DNA of 64,000 nucleotides from Streptomyces sp. PTY087I2. Lineage in GTDB: Bacteria; Actinomycetota; Actinomycetes; Streptomycetales; Streptomycetaceae. Each line of letters starts with the position of its first letter. Within the stretch, counting starts at the first letter, position 1. The stretch lies in NCBI RefSeq assembly GCF_001687325.1, contig NZ_LZRD01000005.1:164305-228304 (forward strand). Direction: 5' to 3'. Below the pieces are notes generated by a model. That model had not been told where the DNA came from. It made no database searches and worked only from the letters and a program-made list of their open reading frames with translations. Of the stretch, positions 46,603 to 55,985 are shown piece after piece. Made by a program: the position numbers and the translations under genes.

Positions 46603-47588
46603 CAGGAGAACTGCTTCTCGACGATGTCGAGCAGGGCCATCGACTCGTCGTAGTCGCCGCGCAGCACCCAGTGCGGCAGGTCGTAGGCGCGGTTCGCCTT
46701 GAAGGCGGGCAGCGCCTTGTAGACGGGGTTCTTCTTCAGGGTGGCGACGTCGGTCGTGTCGGCGTTGAAGCCCATCACGAACACGGACGGCTGGGTGATC
46801 GTCTGGCCCACCTTCTCGGTCGACAGCTCGAACATGTCACCGCCCTGCCCGTACACCTTGAAACCGCCGTCGGCGAAGACCGGGGCCGGCTCGATGCCGA
46901 CCTTCTTCAGCTCGGTGGGCAGGCCCACGCTCTCCACCAGGCCGAAGGCGGTGCCGTCACCGGTGAAGGTGAGGAAGGAGACCGGGCCGGCCGGCGGCTT
47001 GATCGCCTTCTTCACCTCGTCGATCCGCTTGTCGTACGCGGCCACGTGCTGCTTGTAGACGTCGGGCTTGCCGAACACGTCGTCGGCGAGGAAGGAGAAC
47101 TGGGCCCGCCAGTCGCCGAGCTTCTTGCCGACGAGCACGGTGGGGGCGATGTCGGACAGGTCGTCGTACACCTTCTCCGCCTGGAACAGCGGGAAGCCGA
47201 TGCCGCCGCCGACGATGAGATCCGGGTCCAGGGCGAGGATCGCCTCCAGATCGAAACCGTCGACGCTCCACGGCAGGAACGTCGTGCCGTCCTCCTCCGC
47301 CTCCTTCGCCCAGTTCGGGGAGAACTCGCCCTTGCCCTCGGCGTCCTCGGGGATCGTCGCCGTGACCGGTACGTCGAGGTCGTAGAGGTACCCCGCCAGC
47401 GCGTGGTTCAGCACGACCACCCGCTTCGGCTCGGCCGGCACCTTCACCTGGCCGTAGTCGGTCGTGACGGTACGGGTCTTCGCGGCGGACGCCTTGTCCC
47501 CGTCGCCCGACGGGTCGGAGGCCGAGCAGCCGGTGAGGGCCAGCGCGGCGACGGCCGCGACGGCGAGAAGACGGGCAGGAGCAAACAT
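46602..47588 (-). CDS. Iron-siderophore ABC transporter substrate-binding lipoprotein
   Basis: A 328-residue class III periplasmic-binding-type lipoprotein (FepB/FhuD-like) with a lipobox ending LTGC (Cys about 21). Family segments include RVVVLNHALAGYLYDLDVPVTAT, LEAILALDPDLIVGGGIGF and FGLVESVGLPTELKKVGIEPAPVF. It binds ferric siderophore outside and hands it to the FecCD-type permeases encoded divergently at 48574-50663. The start at 47588 lies 45 bp from a DmdR/IdeR-type iron box, so it is likely iron-repressed together with the reductase fusion. Confidence 0.92.
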   Translation of the reverse strand: MFAPARLLAVAAVAALALTGCSASDPSGDGDKASAAKTRTVTTDYGQVKVPAEPKRVVVLNHALAGYLYDLDVPVTATIPEDAEGKGEFSPNWAKEAEEDGTTFLPWSVDGFDLEAILALDPDLIVGGGIGFPLFQAEKVYDDLSDIAPTVLVGKKLGDWRAQFSFLADDVFGKPDVYKQHVAAYDKRIDEVKKAIKPPAGPVSFLTFTGDGTAFGLVESVGLPTELKKVGIEPAPVFADGGFKVYGQGGDMFELSTEKVGQTITQPSVFVMGFNADTTDVATLKKNPVYKALPAFKANRAYDLPHWVLRGDYDESMALLDIVEKQFS

Positions 47589-47632
47589 GGGACCTCATGA
47601 GACTGGGCAGGCTCGACCGTTCGAGCTGTTGG

Positions 47633-47651
47633 TAAGGTGAGGCTAACCTCG
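47633..47651. promoter_or_regulatory. Iron box (DmdR/IdeR operator)
   Basis: TAAGGTGAGGCTAACCTCG matches the 19-bp iron-box consensus TTAGGTTAGGCTAACCTAA at 15 positions. It lies between the lipoprotein gene and the divergent AraC gene and so may control both under iron repletion. Confidence 0.8.
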
Positions 47652-47725
47652 CTGGTTCCGCTGCGTCGATCCGCGGACGACATGGTCGGTGACGGACACG
47701 ACGCATCGCACAACGGGAGGCACGC

Positions 47726-48469
47726 TTGCCGTCGACATCCCTCGGCACGGTGGTCGCCGAGAACGCCATCCGCTTTCTGGGGCACGACACGCACCAGCAC
47801 GACGCGCCCCATCTCGTCTACGTGGTGACGGGCAACGCCCGCCTGACCGCCGACGGCGAGGAGTGGCGGCTCGGCCGCCACGAGGCCGTGTGGCTCGCTC
47901 CCCGCGTGCCCCACGCGCTGCGGATCGAGCCGGGCGGCATGGCGCTCGGCCCCTTCCTCGACCCCGCTGACCAGCCACGATGCCGGGTTCAGCCGCTCGG
48001 GGCGGTGCCCGCGCTCACCGAGGTCATGACCACCGCGCTCGGGGCCGCGCCGACCACACCGGAGCAGGTCGAACCGTTCCGGCAGGCGCTCGGGCGCGTC
48101 CTGAGAGGCATCTCCCGGCAGTACTTCCCGGTCGTCCTGCCCGTCCATCCCGCCGTCCGCGCCCTCGCCCACGAGGCCCTGCGCACCCCATCGGCGACGC
48201 TGGAGAGCCTCGCCGAACGGCACCGGATGAGCGCCCGTCAGGTGCAGCGCGTCTTCCTCGACGAGACCGGACTGCCCTTCACACGGTGGCGCAACCGGGC
48301 CAGGATGAACGCCGCCGTCGAACACCTCCGCGGCGGGGGTGAGCTGACGGCGGCGGCCAGGGCGGCCGGTTACGCCACCCGGGCCGGACTGCTGCGCGGG
48401 CTGAGCCGTGAGTCCGGAGTGCCGGTCAGCGCGCTCACCACCGACGCGGTGGGGGCGCTCGGCGGCTGA
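47726..48469 (+). CDS. AraC-family regulator of the siderophore genes
   Basis: A 247-residue AraC protein: an N-terminal cupin sensor (HQHDAPHLVYVVTGNARLTADGEEWRLGRHEAVWLAPRVPHALR) and C-terminal double helix-turn-helix (LESLAERHRMSARQVQRVFLDETGLPFTRWRNRARM...). The start is TTG 47726, 5 bp after GGGAGG (47715-47720); no ATG fits. It lies between the lipoprotein and the permease genes, suggesting a local activator of iron-siderophore uptake, as for other AraC-type siderophore-sensing regulators. Confidence 0.88.
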   Translation: MPSTSLGTVVAENAIRFLGHDTHQHDAPHLVYVVTGNARLTADGEEWRLGRHEAVWLAPRVPHALRIEPGGMALGPFLDPADQPRCRVQPLGAVPALTEVMTTALGAAPTTPEQVEPFRQALGRVLRGISRQYFPVVLPVHPAVRALAHEALRTPSATLESLAERHRMSARQVQRVFLDETGLPFTRWRNRARMNAAVEHLRGGGELTAAARAAGYATRAGLLRGLSRESGVPVSALTTDAVGALGG

Positions 48470-48573
48470 ACCCGGGGGAGCCCGGTCGCGGCGGGCCCAG
48501 CAGTACATGTACGTCGATCACGCACGGCACTCCGGCCTGTCCGGGTGGCGGGTTGCTCAGGGAGAACAGACGA

Positions 48574-49632
48574 ATGGCACAGGCGCTCGCGATGAAGGAC
48601 GCGCCACCCCCCACCGCACCGTCGAGGTCCACGCGGCGCAGGACGCGCCGGCTCATCGGCCTGGGTGCCGCCCTCGGCGCACTCCTTGTGGCGGTGCTGC
48701 TCAGCGTCGCGATCGGCTCGGCGCTGCTCCCGCTCGACGTGGTGTGGCAGGCGCTGACCGCTCCCGACGGCTCCGCCTCGCACGCCACGGTCAGCGGCGC
48801 CCGCGTGGACCGTACGCTGCTGGGCATCGTCGTCGGCATGTCCCTGGGCGTGGCGGGAGCGCTCATGCAGGCGCTGACCCGTAATCCGCTCGCGGACCCC
48901 GGTGTCCTCGGCGTCAACGCCGGGGCGGGGTTCGCCGTCACCCTGGGCGTGGCCGTCCTCGGCGTCACCCGCATCGAGCAGTACCTGCCGCTCGCCCTCG
49001 TCGGCGCCGTCGCCGGATCGGCGTTCGTCTACCTCGCCGCGAGCGGCGGAGGGGGCGGGCCGACCCCGGTGCGCCTCACGCTCGTCGGGGTCGCCTTCAC
49101 GGCGGTCCTCGTCGGCATCTCGCAGACCCTCGCCCTGATCGACACGGAGACGTTCGACCGGATGAGGTTCTGGGGGGCGGGCACCATCACCGACCGCCCG
49201 ATGGGCACCGCCGGCGACATCCTGCCGTTCGTCCTGGCCGGTCTGCTGGTCGCCGCCCTCTGCGCCCGCCCGCTCAACGCGATCGCCCTCGGCGACGACG
49301 CGGGACGGGCCGTCGGGCTGCGGGTCGGCGCGGTGCGGTGCGGCGTGGTGGTCGCGGTGGCCCTGCTGTGCGGTGCGGCGACGGCAGCGGCGGGCCCGCT
49401 GATGTTCGTCGGGCTGATGGTGCCGCACGCCGTGCGATGGCTCACCGGCCCCGACTGGCGCTGGATCCTGGTCTTCTCCGCCGTCCTCGCCCCGGTGATC
49501 GTGCTGATCGCCGACGTCCTGGGCCGGCTGATCGTGATCCCCTCCGAACTCCAGGTCGGCGTCATGATGCCGCTCATCGGCGCCCCGGTCCTGATCCTTC
49601 TGGTGCGCGGAAGCCGGGTGAAGGAGCTGTGA
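48574..49632 (+). CDS. Iron-siderophore ABC transporter permease (FecCD family)
   Basis: A 352-residue permease with about nine membrane segments. QALTRNPLADPGVLGVNAGAGFAV is the FecCD/BtuC signature and LMFVGLMVPHAVRWLTGPDWR the coupling helix region that docks to the ATPase. ATG 48574 has GGGAGA 8 bp upstream. Its last codons overlap the GTG of the second permease (GTGA), so the pair forms a heterodimeric channel. No ATPase gene follows. Confidence 0.93.
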   Translation: MAQALAMKDAPPPTAPSRSTRRRTRRLIGLGAALGALLVAVLLSVAIGSALLPLDVVWQALTAPDGSASHATVSGARVDRTLLGIVVGMSLGVAGALMQALTRNPLADPGVLGVNAGAGFAVTLGVAVLGVTRIEQYLPLALVGAVAGSAFVYLAASGGGGGPTPVRLTLVGVAFTAVLVGISQTLALIDTETFDRMRFWGAGTITDRPMGTAGDILPFVLAGLLVAALCARPLNAIALGDDAGRAVGLRVGAVRCGVVVAVALLCGAATAAAGPLMFVGLMVPHAVRWLTGPDWRWILVFSAVLAPVIVLIADVLGRLIVIPSELQVGVMMPLIGAPVLILLVRGSRVKEL

Positions 49633-50663
49633 GCGGGACATTCGTCATCAGAGCGGGCTCTCTGAGCCTGCGGGCGTCACGCCGCTCGGCGGTGGTCTGC
49701 GGACTGCTGGCGGCCGCGCTGATCGCCCTGGCGCTGTGGGCGTTCACCCTCGGCAGCTACGCGCTGAGCCTCGGCGACCTGATGTCGGTCCTGACCGGCA
49801 CCGCCCGCAACAGCGTCCGCACCGTCGTCCTGGAGTGGCGGGCCCCGCGCATCGTCGCCGCCGTGGTCTTCGGCGCCGCCCTGGCGGTGGGCGGTGCGGT
49901 CTTCCAGTCCCTGACCCGCAACCCGCTCGGCAGCCCCGACGTCATCGGCTTCACCACCGGCTCGTACACCGGTGTCGTCCTCATGCTGCTGGCGGGCGCG
50001 ACCAGTTACTCGGCCCTCGCGGCGGGCGCGCTCGTCGGCGGGCTCATCACCGCGTTCGCCGTGTATCTGCTGGCGTTCCGGCGGGGGGTGCGGGGCTTCC
50101 GGCTCATCATCGTGGGCATCGCGGTCGGGGCGCTGCTGTCCTCGGTCAACACCTGGTTCTCGGTGAAGGCCGATGTGGACACCGCGCTGCGGGCCGCTGT
50201 CTGGGGCGCCGGTTCGCTCAGCGCCATCGGCTGGCCCGCCGTGCTGCTGTCCTCCGCCCTGCTGGCGGCGGTCGCCCTGGTGGCCCCGGTGGCGCAACGC
50301 CGGATGCGCTGGCTCGAACTGGGCGACGACACGGCGGCGATGCTGGGCGTCCCCGTCGAGCGTACGAAGCTGCTGCTGGTGGTCCTCGGCGTCGCCGCGA
50401 CCGCCGCGGTGACCGCGGCGGCGGGCCCCATCGTCTTCGTGGCCCTGGCGGCCCCGCAGATCGCCCGCCGGCTCACCGGCCGCGGCTCCACCGTCGACCT
50501 CGCCGGTTCGGCGCTCGTCGGATCACTTCTGCTGCTCGGCGCCGACATCGCGGCGCAGCACGCGATCGAGGGCGTGGTGCTGCCGACCGGCGCGGTCACG
50601 GTCTGCGTGGGCGGGGCGTATCTGCTGGTGCTGCTGGTACGGGAGTCGCGCCGGGGGCTCTAG
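49629..50663 (+). CDS. Iron-siderophore ABC transporter permease (FecCD family), second subunit
   Basis: A 344-residue FecCD permease with about nine membrane segments: FQSLTRNPLGSPDVIGFTTGSYTGV (signature), VWGAGSLSAIGWPAVLL, and IVFVALAAPQIARRLTGRG as coupling region. The start is GTG 49629 inside the preceding stop. It partners with the upstream permease. The operon ends here and the next gene is on the other strand, so the ATPase must come from elsewhere in the genome. Confidence 0.93.
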   Translation: MSGTFVIRAGSLSLRASRRSAVVCGLLAAALIALALWAFTLGSYALSLGDLMSVLTGTARNSVRTVVLEWRAPRIVAAVVFGAALAVGGAVFQSLTRNPLGSPDVIGFTTGSYTGVVLMLLAGATSYSALAAGALVGGLITAFAVYLLAFRRGVRGFRLIIVGIAVGALLSSVNTWFSVKADVDTALRAAVWGAGSLSAIGWPAVLLSSALLAAVALVAPVAQRRMRWLELGDDTAAMLGVPVERTKLLLVVLGVAATAAVTAAAGPIVFVALAAPQIARRLTGRGSTVDLAGSALVGSLLLLGADIAAQHAIEGVVLPTGAVTVCVGGAYLLVLLVRESRRGL

Positions 50664-50721
50664 GGGGTCCGGGGCGCCCGGCAGCCGGTCGGCCCGGCCC
50701 GGTACCTCGCTCGCGGCCCGC

Positions 50722-51249
50722 TCAGTCGCCGAGGATCCGCTCCCACAGCAGCCCGTCCCGCCAGCTCCCGTCGAGGAAGATCGCGGCGTGCGCGACGCCG
50801 TACGGGGTGAACCCGTTGCGGCGCAGCACGCGTTGGGAAGGCAGGTTCTCCAGGTTGGTGGACGCCTCGGCGCGGTGCAGGTTCAGCTCTTCCCTCATGA
50901 CGCGGAGGGCGAGCCCGACGGCGTTCCCGGCGTGGCCCCGGTTCTGGGCGACGGAGGCGATCCAGTAGCCGACGGAGCCGCGGCGCAGATGCGGCTGCGG
51001 CAGGATGCCCCCGACGGTGATCTGCCCGATCACCTCGTCACCGGCGAGCACCACTCCCGGCCAGACCGTGCCGGCCCGGTACCCCGCCAACAGGCCCTCG
51101 ATCCGCTCCGCCTGGCCCTGAGCGGTGAAGAAGTCGTCCGGCTGGGCCGGTTCCCACGGCCGGAACGCCTCGGCGTCCCGTACCCGGTGGGCGGCGATCG
51201 GGGCGGCGTCGGCGGGCTCTATCAGACGGATGCGGGTACTGCTGGGCAT
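50722..51249 (-). CDS. GNAT-family N-acetyltransferase (RimJ/RimL-like)
   Basis: A 175-residue acetyltransferase that transfers acetyl from acetyl-CoA to an amine. The acetyl-CoA site is around QNRGHAGNAVGLALRVM (R/QxxGxG/A-like, here Q-N-R-G-H-A), with GYWIASVAQNRG and RAEASTNLENLPSQRVLRRNGFTPYGV typical of the RimJ/RimL branch, which acetylates ribosomal-protein N-termini or small molecules. It lies downstream of glpK on the same strand across a 94-bp gap; no functional link is evident. Confidence 0.85.
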   Translation of the reverse strand: MPSSTRIRLIEPADAAPIAAHRVRDAEAFRPWEPAQPDDFFTAQGQAERIEGLLAGYRAGTVWPGVVLAGDEVIGQITVGGILPQPHLRRGSVGYWIASVAQNRGHAGNAVGLALRVMREELNLHRAEASTNLENLPSQRVLRRNGFTPYGVAHAAIFLDGSWRDGLLWERILGD

Positions 51250-51343
51250 GGGCCGGTCCTCGTCGGTACGGCGGAAGGGACCGGCCCAACCTATGCGAGC
51301 GGGTCAGGGCCTGTGCGGGCGTGTCAGGACCTGTGCGAGCGCG

Positions 51344-52861
51344 TCAGGGCACCTTCACCCAGTCGAGGGTGCGCTCCACCGCCCGCTTCCAGCCCGCGTA
51401 GCCCTCCGCGCGCTGTTCCTCGGACCACTGGGGCGACCAGCGCTTCGACTCGTGCCACTGGGCGCGCAGCTCGTCGGTGTTCTGCCAGAAACCGGCGGCG
51501 AGCCCCGCCGCGTAGGCCGCGCCGAGAGCGGTCGTCTCGGCGACGACGGGACGGCTGACCTCGACGCCGAGGACGTCCGACTGGATCTGCATGCAGAGGT
51601 CGTTGGCCGTGACGCCGCCGTCGACCTTGAGCACGTCCAGATGGACCCCGGAGTCCTGCTCCATCGCCTCGACCACATCGCGGCTCTGGTAGCAGATGGC
51701 CTCCAGCGTGGCCCGCGCCAGATGGGCGTTGTCGTTGTACCGGGCCAGGCCGACGATCGCGCCGCGGGCGTCGGAGCGCCAGTACGGTGCGAACAGGCCG
51801 GAGAACGCGGGTACGAAGTACATCCCGCCGTTGTCCTGGACGCTGCGGGCCAGCTCCTCGCTCTCCGGCGCCGACTTGATGATCTTCATCTGGTCGCGCA
51901 GCCACTGCACCGCGGACCCGGTGACGGCGATGGACCCCTCCAGGGCGTAGACCGCCGGTTCGTCGCCGAACTGGTACGCCACCGTGGTGAGCAGCCCGTT
52001 CTCCGAACGGACCAGCTCGGCACCGGTGTTGAGCACCAGGAAGTTGCCGGTCCCGTAGGTGTTCTTGGCCTCGCCGGGGGAGAAGCAGACCTGGCCGACG
52101 GTGGCCGCCTGCTGGTCGCCGAGGACGCCGCCGATGGGAATGGCGGCGCTCAGCGGCCGGGAGGTGCGCGTGGAGCCGTAGGCGTCCGGGTGCGACGACG
52201 GGTTGATCTTCGGGAGCATCGCCCGGGGGATGCCGAAGAAGTCCAGGAGTTCCTCGTCCCAGTCGAGGGTCTCCAGGTTCATCAGCATGGTGCGGCTCGC
52301 GTTGGTGACATCGGTGGCGTGGATACCGCCGTTCGGGCCGCCGGTCAGGTTCCACAGGACCCAGGCGTCGGTGTTGCCGAAGATCGCGTGACCGGCCTCG
52401 GCCGCCTCCCGTACGCCGTCGACGTTCTCCAGGATCCACTGGATCTTGCCGCCGGAGAAGTACGTCGCCGGCGGCAGCCCGGCCTTGCGGCGGATGACCT
52501 CGCCCTTCCCCGAACGCTCCAGGTTCGCGGCGATGACGTCCGTACGGGTGTCCTGCCACACGATGGCGTTGTAGTAGGGCCGCCCGTTGCGCGGGTCCCA
52601 GACCACCGTGGTCTCCCGCTGGTTGGTGATCCCGATCGACACCAGGTCGGTCGGCGACAGACCGCCGTGCCGCAGGGCGTTCTGGATCACCGAGTTGGTG
52701 CGTTCCCAGATCTCCACGGGATCGTGCTCCACCCAGCCGGACCGGGGCAGGATCTGCTCGTGCTCCAACTGGTGCTTGGCGACCTCGTTGCCGCCGTGAT
52801 CGAAGATCATGAATCGGGTGCTGGTGGTCCCTTGGTCCACCGCGCCGATGAAGTCCGCCAT
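51344..52861 (-). CDS. glpK: Glycerol kinase
   Basis: A 505-residue FGGY-family kinase that makes glycerol-3-phosphate from glycerol and ATP. It has [15 protein letters not shown] at the N-terminus, [30 protein letters not shown] (glycerol binding Arg/Glu), [22 protein letters not shown] and the C-terminal [17 protein letters not shown] signature. ATG 52861 begins the conserved N-terminus. It follows glpF by 28 bp, so the two form an operon; glpD and a gylR-type regulator, common partners in Streptomyces, are not in this window. Confidence 0.97.
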   Translation of the reverse strand: MADFIGAVDQGTTSTRFMIFDHGGNEVAKHQLEHEQILPRSGWVEHDPVEIWERTNSVIQNALRHGGLSPTDLVSIGITNQRETTVVWDPRNGRPYYNAIVWQDTRTDVIAANLERSGKGEVIRRKAGLPPATYFSGGKIQWILENVDGVREAAEAGHAIFGNTDAWVLWNLTGGPNGGIHATDVTNASRTMLMNLETLDWDEELLDFFGIPRAMLPKINPSSHPDAYGSTRTSRPLSAAIPIGGVLGDQQAATVGQVCFSPGEAKNTYGTGNFLVLNTGAELVRSENGLLTTVAYQFGDEPAVYALEGSIAVTGSAVQWLRDQMKIIKSAPESEELARSVQDNGGMYFVPAFSGLFAPYWRSDARGAIVGLARYNDNAHLARATLEAICYQSRDVVEAMEQDSGVHLDVLKVDGGVTANDLCMQIQSDVLGVEVSRPVVAETTALGAAYAAGLAAGFWQNTDELRAQWHESKRWSPQWSEEQRAEGYAGWKRAVERTLDWVKVP

Positions 52862-52889
52862 GATGTGCTGCCTCTCCGGACGCTGTGGT

Positions 52890-53735
52890 TCAGTCCTGGG
52901 ACGCCGGGACCCGGCCCGGCGGTTCGGGTTCGGCGGACGGCAGGAAGCGTCCGACGAGGAACTTGTAGAGCCCCGCGCCCAACAGGCCGCCGAGCAGCGG
53001 GCCGATGATGGGCACCCAGAAGTAGATGTTCCCGTACTGGTCCCGCCACGCCCCGCCGTAACCGGTGAGGAAGCTCGCCAGCCGGGGGCCGAAGTCACGG
53101 GCCGGGTTGATCGCGTACCCGGCGTTCGTTCCCCACGCCATACCGATCGCGACCACGACCAGGCCGATGATGAACGGGCCCATGTTCGAGCCGGGCGGGG
53201 TGTTGAGCATGTCGGTGATGGCCAGGATCAGCAGCAGCAGGATGGCGGTGCCGATGATCTGGTCGCGGAACGCGCCCCACTCGTGCACCGGCAGCGCCGG
53301 GTTGCCGTTGGCGGGCAGGGTGGAGAACACCCCCTGCGTCTTGATGGTGTGCCCGGGGTCGGCCTTCGCCAGCGCCTCGCTGTAGTTCCAGCGGACGATC
53401 AGCGCGGCCACGAACGCGCCGGCCGTCTGCGCCACCGCGTAGGGGGCGACCTTCTTCCACGGGAACCCCTTGAACGCGGCCAGCGCCAGGGTCACCGCGG
53501 GGTTGAGATGCGCCCCGCTCAGCCGCGCCGCCACATAGACGCCGAGCGTGACGCCCAGCCCCCACGCCCAGGCGATGCTGTCGTGGTCCCCGAGCCCACC
53601 GGCCGGATCCGTCAGGGCTCCGCCCGCCACCACCTGGGCCACGACACCGCAGCCGAAGAGGATGAGGATCATCGTGCCCGCGAACTCGGCCGACATCTCG
53701 CCGACCAGTCCGGACTTCTTACGTAGCTCAGCCAT
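52890..53735 (-). CDS. glpF: Glycerol facilitator / aquaglyceroporin
   Basis: A 281-residue MIP channel with six membrane segments. The two pore motifs are HLNPAVT and [10 protein letters not shown]; the Asp after NPAR marks the glycerol-conducting GlpF type. The loop between segments 3 and 4 is longer than in E. coli GlpF ([24 protein letters not shown]). It lets glycerol in for GlpK. ATG 53735 is preceded by GGAAGGCGAG. First gene of glpF-glpK. Confidence 0.95.
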   Translation of the reverse strand: MAELRKKSGLVGEMSAEFAGTMILILFGCGVVAQVVAGGALTDPAGGLGDHDSIAWAWGLGVTLGVYVAARLSGAHLNPAVTLALAAFKGFPWKKVAPYAVAQTAGAFVAALIVRWNYSEALAKADPGHTIKTQGVFSTLPANGNPALPVHEWGAFRDQIIGTAILLLLILAITDMLNTPPGSNMGPFIIGLVVVAIGMAWGTNAGYAINPARDFGPRLASFLTGYGGAWRDQYGNIYFWVPIIGPLLGGLLGAGLYKFLVGRFLPSAEPEPPGRVPASQD

Positions 53736-54058
53736 GGAAGCTCGCCTTCCGCCGACGGCGCCGGCTGTCGACTATCCGAGCAGTGTCAGCAGGCTAAGAC
53801 GATTCAACGAAAGGGGCATTTCGAGCGACAGTCCTTGGGTGGTCGGAGCGTGCGTTCCGTGGCATTCAAGCTACCGGTCGGTAATTTGATGGGGGCTCCA
53901 TCAGGGGGAACGCGGGACGGTGCCGGGCGAGTCGACCGGACCATCTGCCGGCCGGGTGCCGCACCCACCCCGCCTCGGGGGCGCGAACACCCGTCTGAAA
54001 CGCTGGCCACCTCCTCACCAGGCACCACGCGCGCCCCTGATCCACCCGCAAGGAAGAC
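53736..54058. other. glpF-AEC transporter intergenic region
   Basis: A 323-bp divergent promoter region with no gene. Around 53795-53890 it is AT-richer and must hold the glpF and probably the AEC promoters. A 12-bp palindrome, TACCGGTCGGTA (53872-53883), resembles TetR-type operators. I could not identify a GylR operator. Confidence 0.5.
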
Positions 54059-54982
54059 ATGCAGGGAGTTCTCACCGGATTCACGGTGATCGCCACCGTC
54101 ATCGCCGTCGGGTACGTCATAGGGCGCCGCGGCTACCTGGGGCAGGACGGCCGCACCGTGCTGACCCGGCTCGCCTTCAACGTCGCGACCCCCGCCCTGC
54201 TCTTCACGATGCTCGCGGGCGCCGACCTGTCCGTCGTCCTGTCACAGCGCCTGCTGGTCACGGCCATCGCCACGGGAGCGGCCGCCGCCGTGTTCATCGC
54301 GGTGGCCGGGCCGTTCCTGCGCTGGGACGCCGGGCGGGTCACGATCGGCGCCCTGTGCTCCAGCTACGTCAACGCCGGGAACCTGGGCATCCCGATCGCC
54401 GTCTACGTACTCGGCGACGCCTCGCTCGTCGCGCCGGTCCTGCTGCTCCAGCAGATCCTGGTGACCCCGCTGGCCCTGACCGTCCTCGACCTCAGCCGCC
54501 CGGGGGAACCGGTGTCGGTCCTGCGGCGGCTGACCACCCCTCTGCGCAACCCGATGGCGATCGGATCGCTGTCCGGGGTGGCGGTGGCGGCATCCGGTCT
54601 GACCCTGCCCGGTCCGGTGCTCGAACCGCTCGTCCTCATCGGCAACATGTCGGTCCCCGCGGTCCTTCTCGCCTTCGGGATATCCCTGCGCGGCGCCGAA
54701 CGGCCGGGCCGTGGGGAGGACCGGGGCGCGCTGTATCTGTCCGCCCTCCTGAAGACGGTCGCCCAGCCGCTCGTCGCCTGGGCCGTCGGCGCGGGCCTCT
54801 TCCAGCTGCGCGGCGAAGCGCTGCTCGACGTCGTCGTGATCGCGGCCCTCCCGGCGGCCCAGAACCTCTTCACGTACGCCTCGCACTACCGGGTCGCCGA
54901 ACGGTTCGCGCGGGACTCCGTCCTCCTGTCCACCCTGCTGTCGGTTCCGGCGCTCGTCGCCGTCGCGGCGCTGCTGGGCTGA
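54059..54982 (+). CDS. AEC-family transporter (auxin efflux carrier-like)
   Basis: A 307-residue membrane protein with about ten segments and the AEC halves: GVLTGFTVIATVIAVGYVIGRRG...LTRLAFNVATPALLF at the N-terminus, SSYVNAGNLGIPIAVYVLG in the middle, and a second half beginning NPMAIGSLSGV with FGISLRG and ALPAAQNLFTYAS. Bacterial members export organic acids such as malate or malonate. ATG 54059 follows AAGGAAG. It is transcribed alone, and 12 bp separate it from the convergent ABC operon. Confidence 0.9.
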   Translation: MQGVLTGFTVIATVIAVGYVIGRRGYLGQDGRTVLTRLAFNVATPALLFTMLAGADLSVVLSQRLLVTAIATGAAAAVFIAVAGPFLRWDAGRVTIGALCSSYVNAGNLGIPIAVYVLGDASLVAPVLLLQQILVTPLALTVLDLSRPGEPVSVLRRLTTPLRNPMAIGSLSGVAVAASGLTLPGPVLEPLVLIGNMSVPAVLLAFGISLRGAERPGRGEDRGALYLSALLKTVAQPLVAWAVGAGLFQLRGEALLDVVVIAALPAAQNLFTYASHYRVAERFARDSVLLSTLLSVPALVAVAALLG

Positions 54983-54994
54983 CGGCGGACGCGG

Positions 54995-55936
54995 CTACTT
55001 CTTGATGCCGTGCTCCGCCGCCCAGGCGTACGCGACGTCCTCGGGGTCCTTCCGGTCCTTGTCCACCAGGCGGTTCAGCTCGGTGAGGTCCTTCGTCGTC
55101 AGTACGGACCCGAGGCGGGCCAGCGCCTTGCGGACCGTCGAGTCGGCCTTGCGGTCGGCGATCAGCGGGACGACGTGCTGGCCGGGGATGAGGTTCTTGG
55201 GGTCGGTGAGGACGACCCAGCCCTCGGCGGCGATGTCGGTGTCGGTGGTGAACAGGTTCGCCACGTCCACGTCCCCCTTCTTCAGGGCTCCCTTGACCAA
55301 CGGGCCCGAGGAGTCGAGGGACTTGAACTCCTTGAACTCCACGCCGTACACCTCCTTGAGGCCCACCGAGCCCACCGTGCGCTTCTTGACCTCGGGGGCC
55401 GCGCCGATGACGAGCTTGCCGTTGTGCTTCGCCAGGTCGGCCAGGGACTTGAGGCCGTACTTCTCGGCGGTCTCCCTGGTCACGGCGAAGGCGTCGGCGT
55501 TCTCCGCCTCGCCGTACGGGAGGACCTGGAGGCCGCTCGGCAGGAGCATGGCGAGGGCGTTCTGCATCGTGCCCTCCTCGGTGGCCGTCGCCTTGGTGTC
55601 GAGGTAGTGCAGCAGCGCGCCCTGGTACTCGGGCAGCAGATCGATGTCGCCGCCCCTGATCGCGGGGATGAGGATCTCGCGGGTGCCCAGGTTGGGGCGG
55701 ACGGTGGTCTTCACCCCGGCCGCTTCGAGGGCGGCGGCGTAGAGGTACCCGAGGACCTGGTTCTCGGTGAAGTTGGCGGTGCCGATGGTGACGCCGCCCT
55801 TGCTGGAGCCGCCGCCCCCGGCACCGGCCCCCTCCCCGTCGAGGGAGGTGATGCCGCTGCTGCACGCGGCGAGCGCGGGGACGGTGGCGGCGGCGAAGAG
55901 CCCGCCGAGGAGAGCCCTGCGGTTCATGGGGTTCAT
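54995..55936 (-). CDS. Quaternary-amine type (OsmF/EgtU-like) substrate-binding lipoprotein
   Basis: A 313-residue lipoprotein of the glycine betaine/choline binding family (OpuAC/OsmX): twin-Arg-like NRRALLGG signal and lipobox LAAC, then VTIGTANFTENQVLGYLYAAALEAAGVKTTV, IRGGDIDLLPEYQGALLHYL, and DTDIAAEGWVVLTDPKN. The fold binds compounds with a trimethylammonium group, such as betaine, choline, carnitine or ergothioneine. I use ATG 55936; an upstream ATG at 55972 only adds polar residues. Last gene of a four-gene operon (ATPase, two permeases, this protein). Confidence 0.88.
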   Translation of the reverse strand: MNPMNRRALLGGLFAAATVPALAACSSGITSLDGEGAGAGGGGSSKGGVTIGTANFTENQVLGYLYAAALEAAGVKTTVRPNLGTREILIPAIRGGDIDLLPEYQGALLHYLDTKATATEEGTMQNALAMLLPSGLQVLPYGEAENADAFAVTRETAEKYGLKSLADLAKHNGKLVIGAAPEVKKRTVGSVGLKEVYGVEFKEFKSLDSSGPLVKGALKKGDVDVANLFTTDTDIAAEGWVVLTDPKNLIPGQHVVPLIADRKADSTVRKALARLGSVLTTKDLTELNRLVDKDRKDPEDVAYAWAAEHGIKK

Positions 55937-55985
55937 GCGGGTCACGCGGTTCTCGCGGTTGGTACGGGTCATGAGGGGCCGACTC

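Noticed and set aside
48505..48514. GTACATGTAC palindrome between araC and the permease genes
   Set aside because: Only 10 bp long with no second copy nearby and no family consensus; could be chance.
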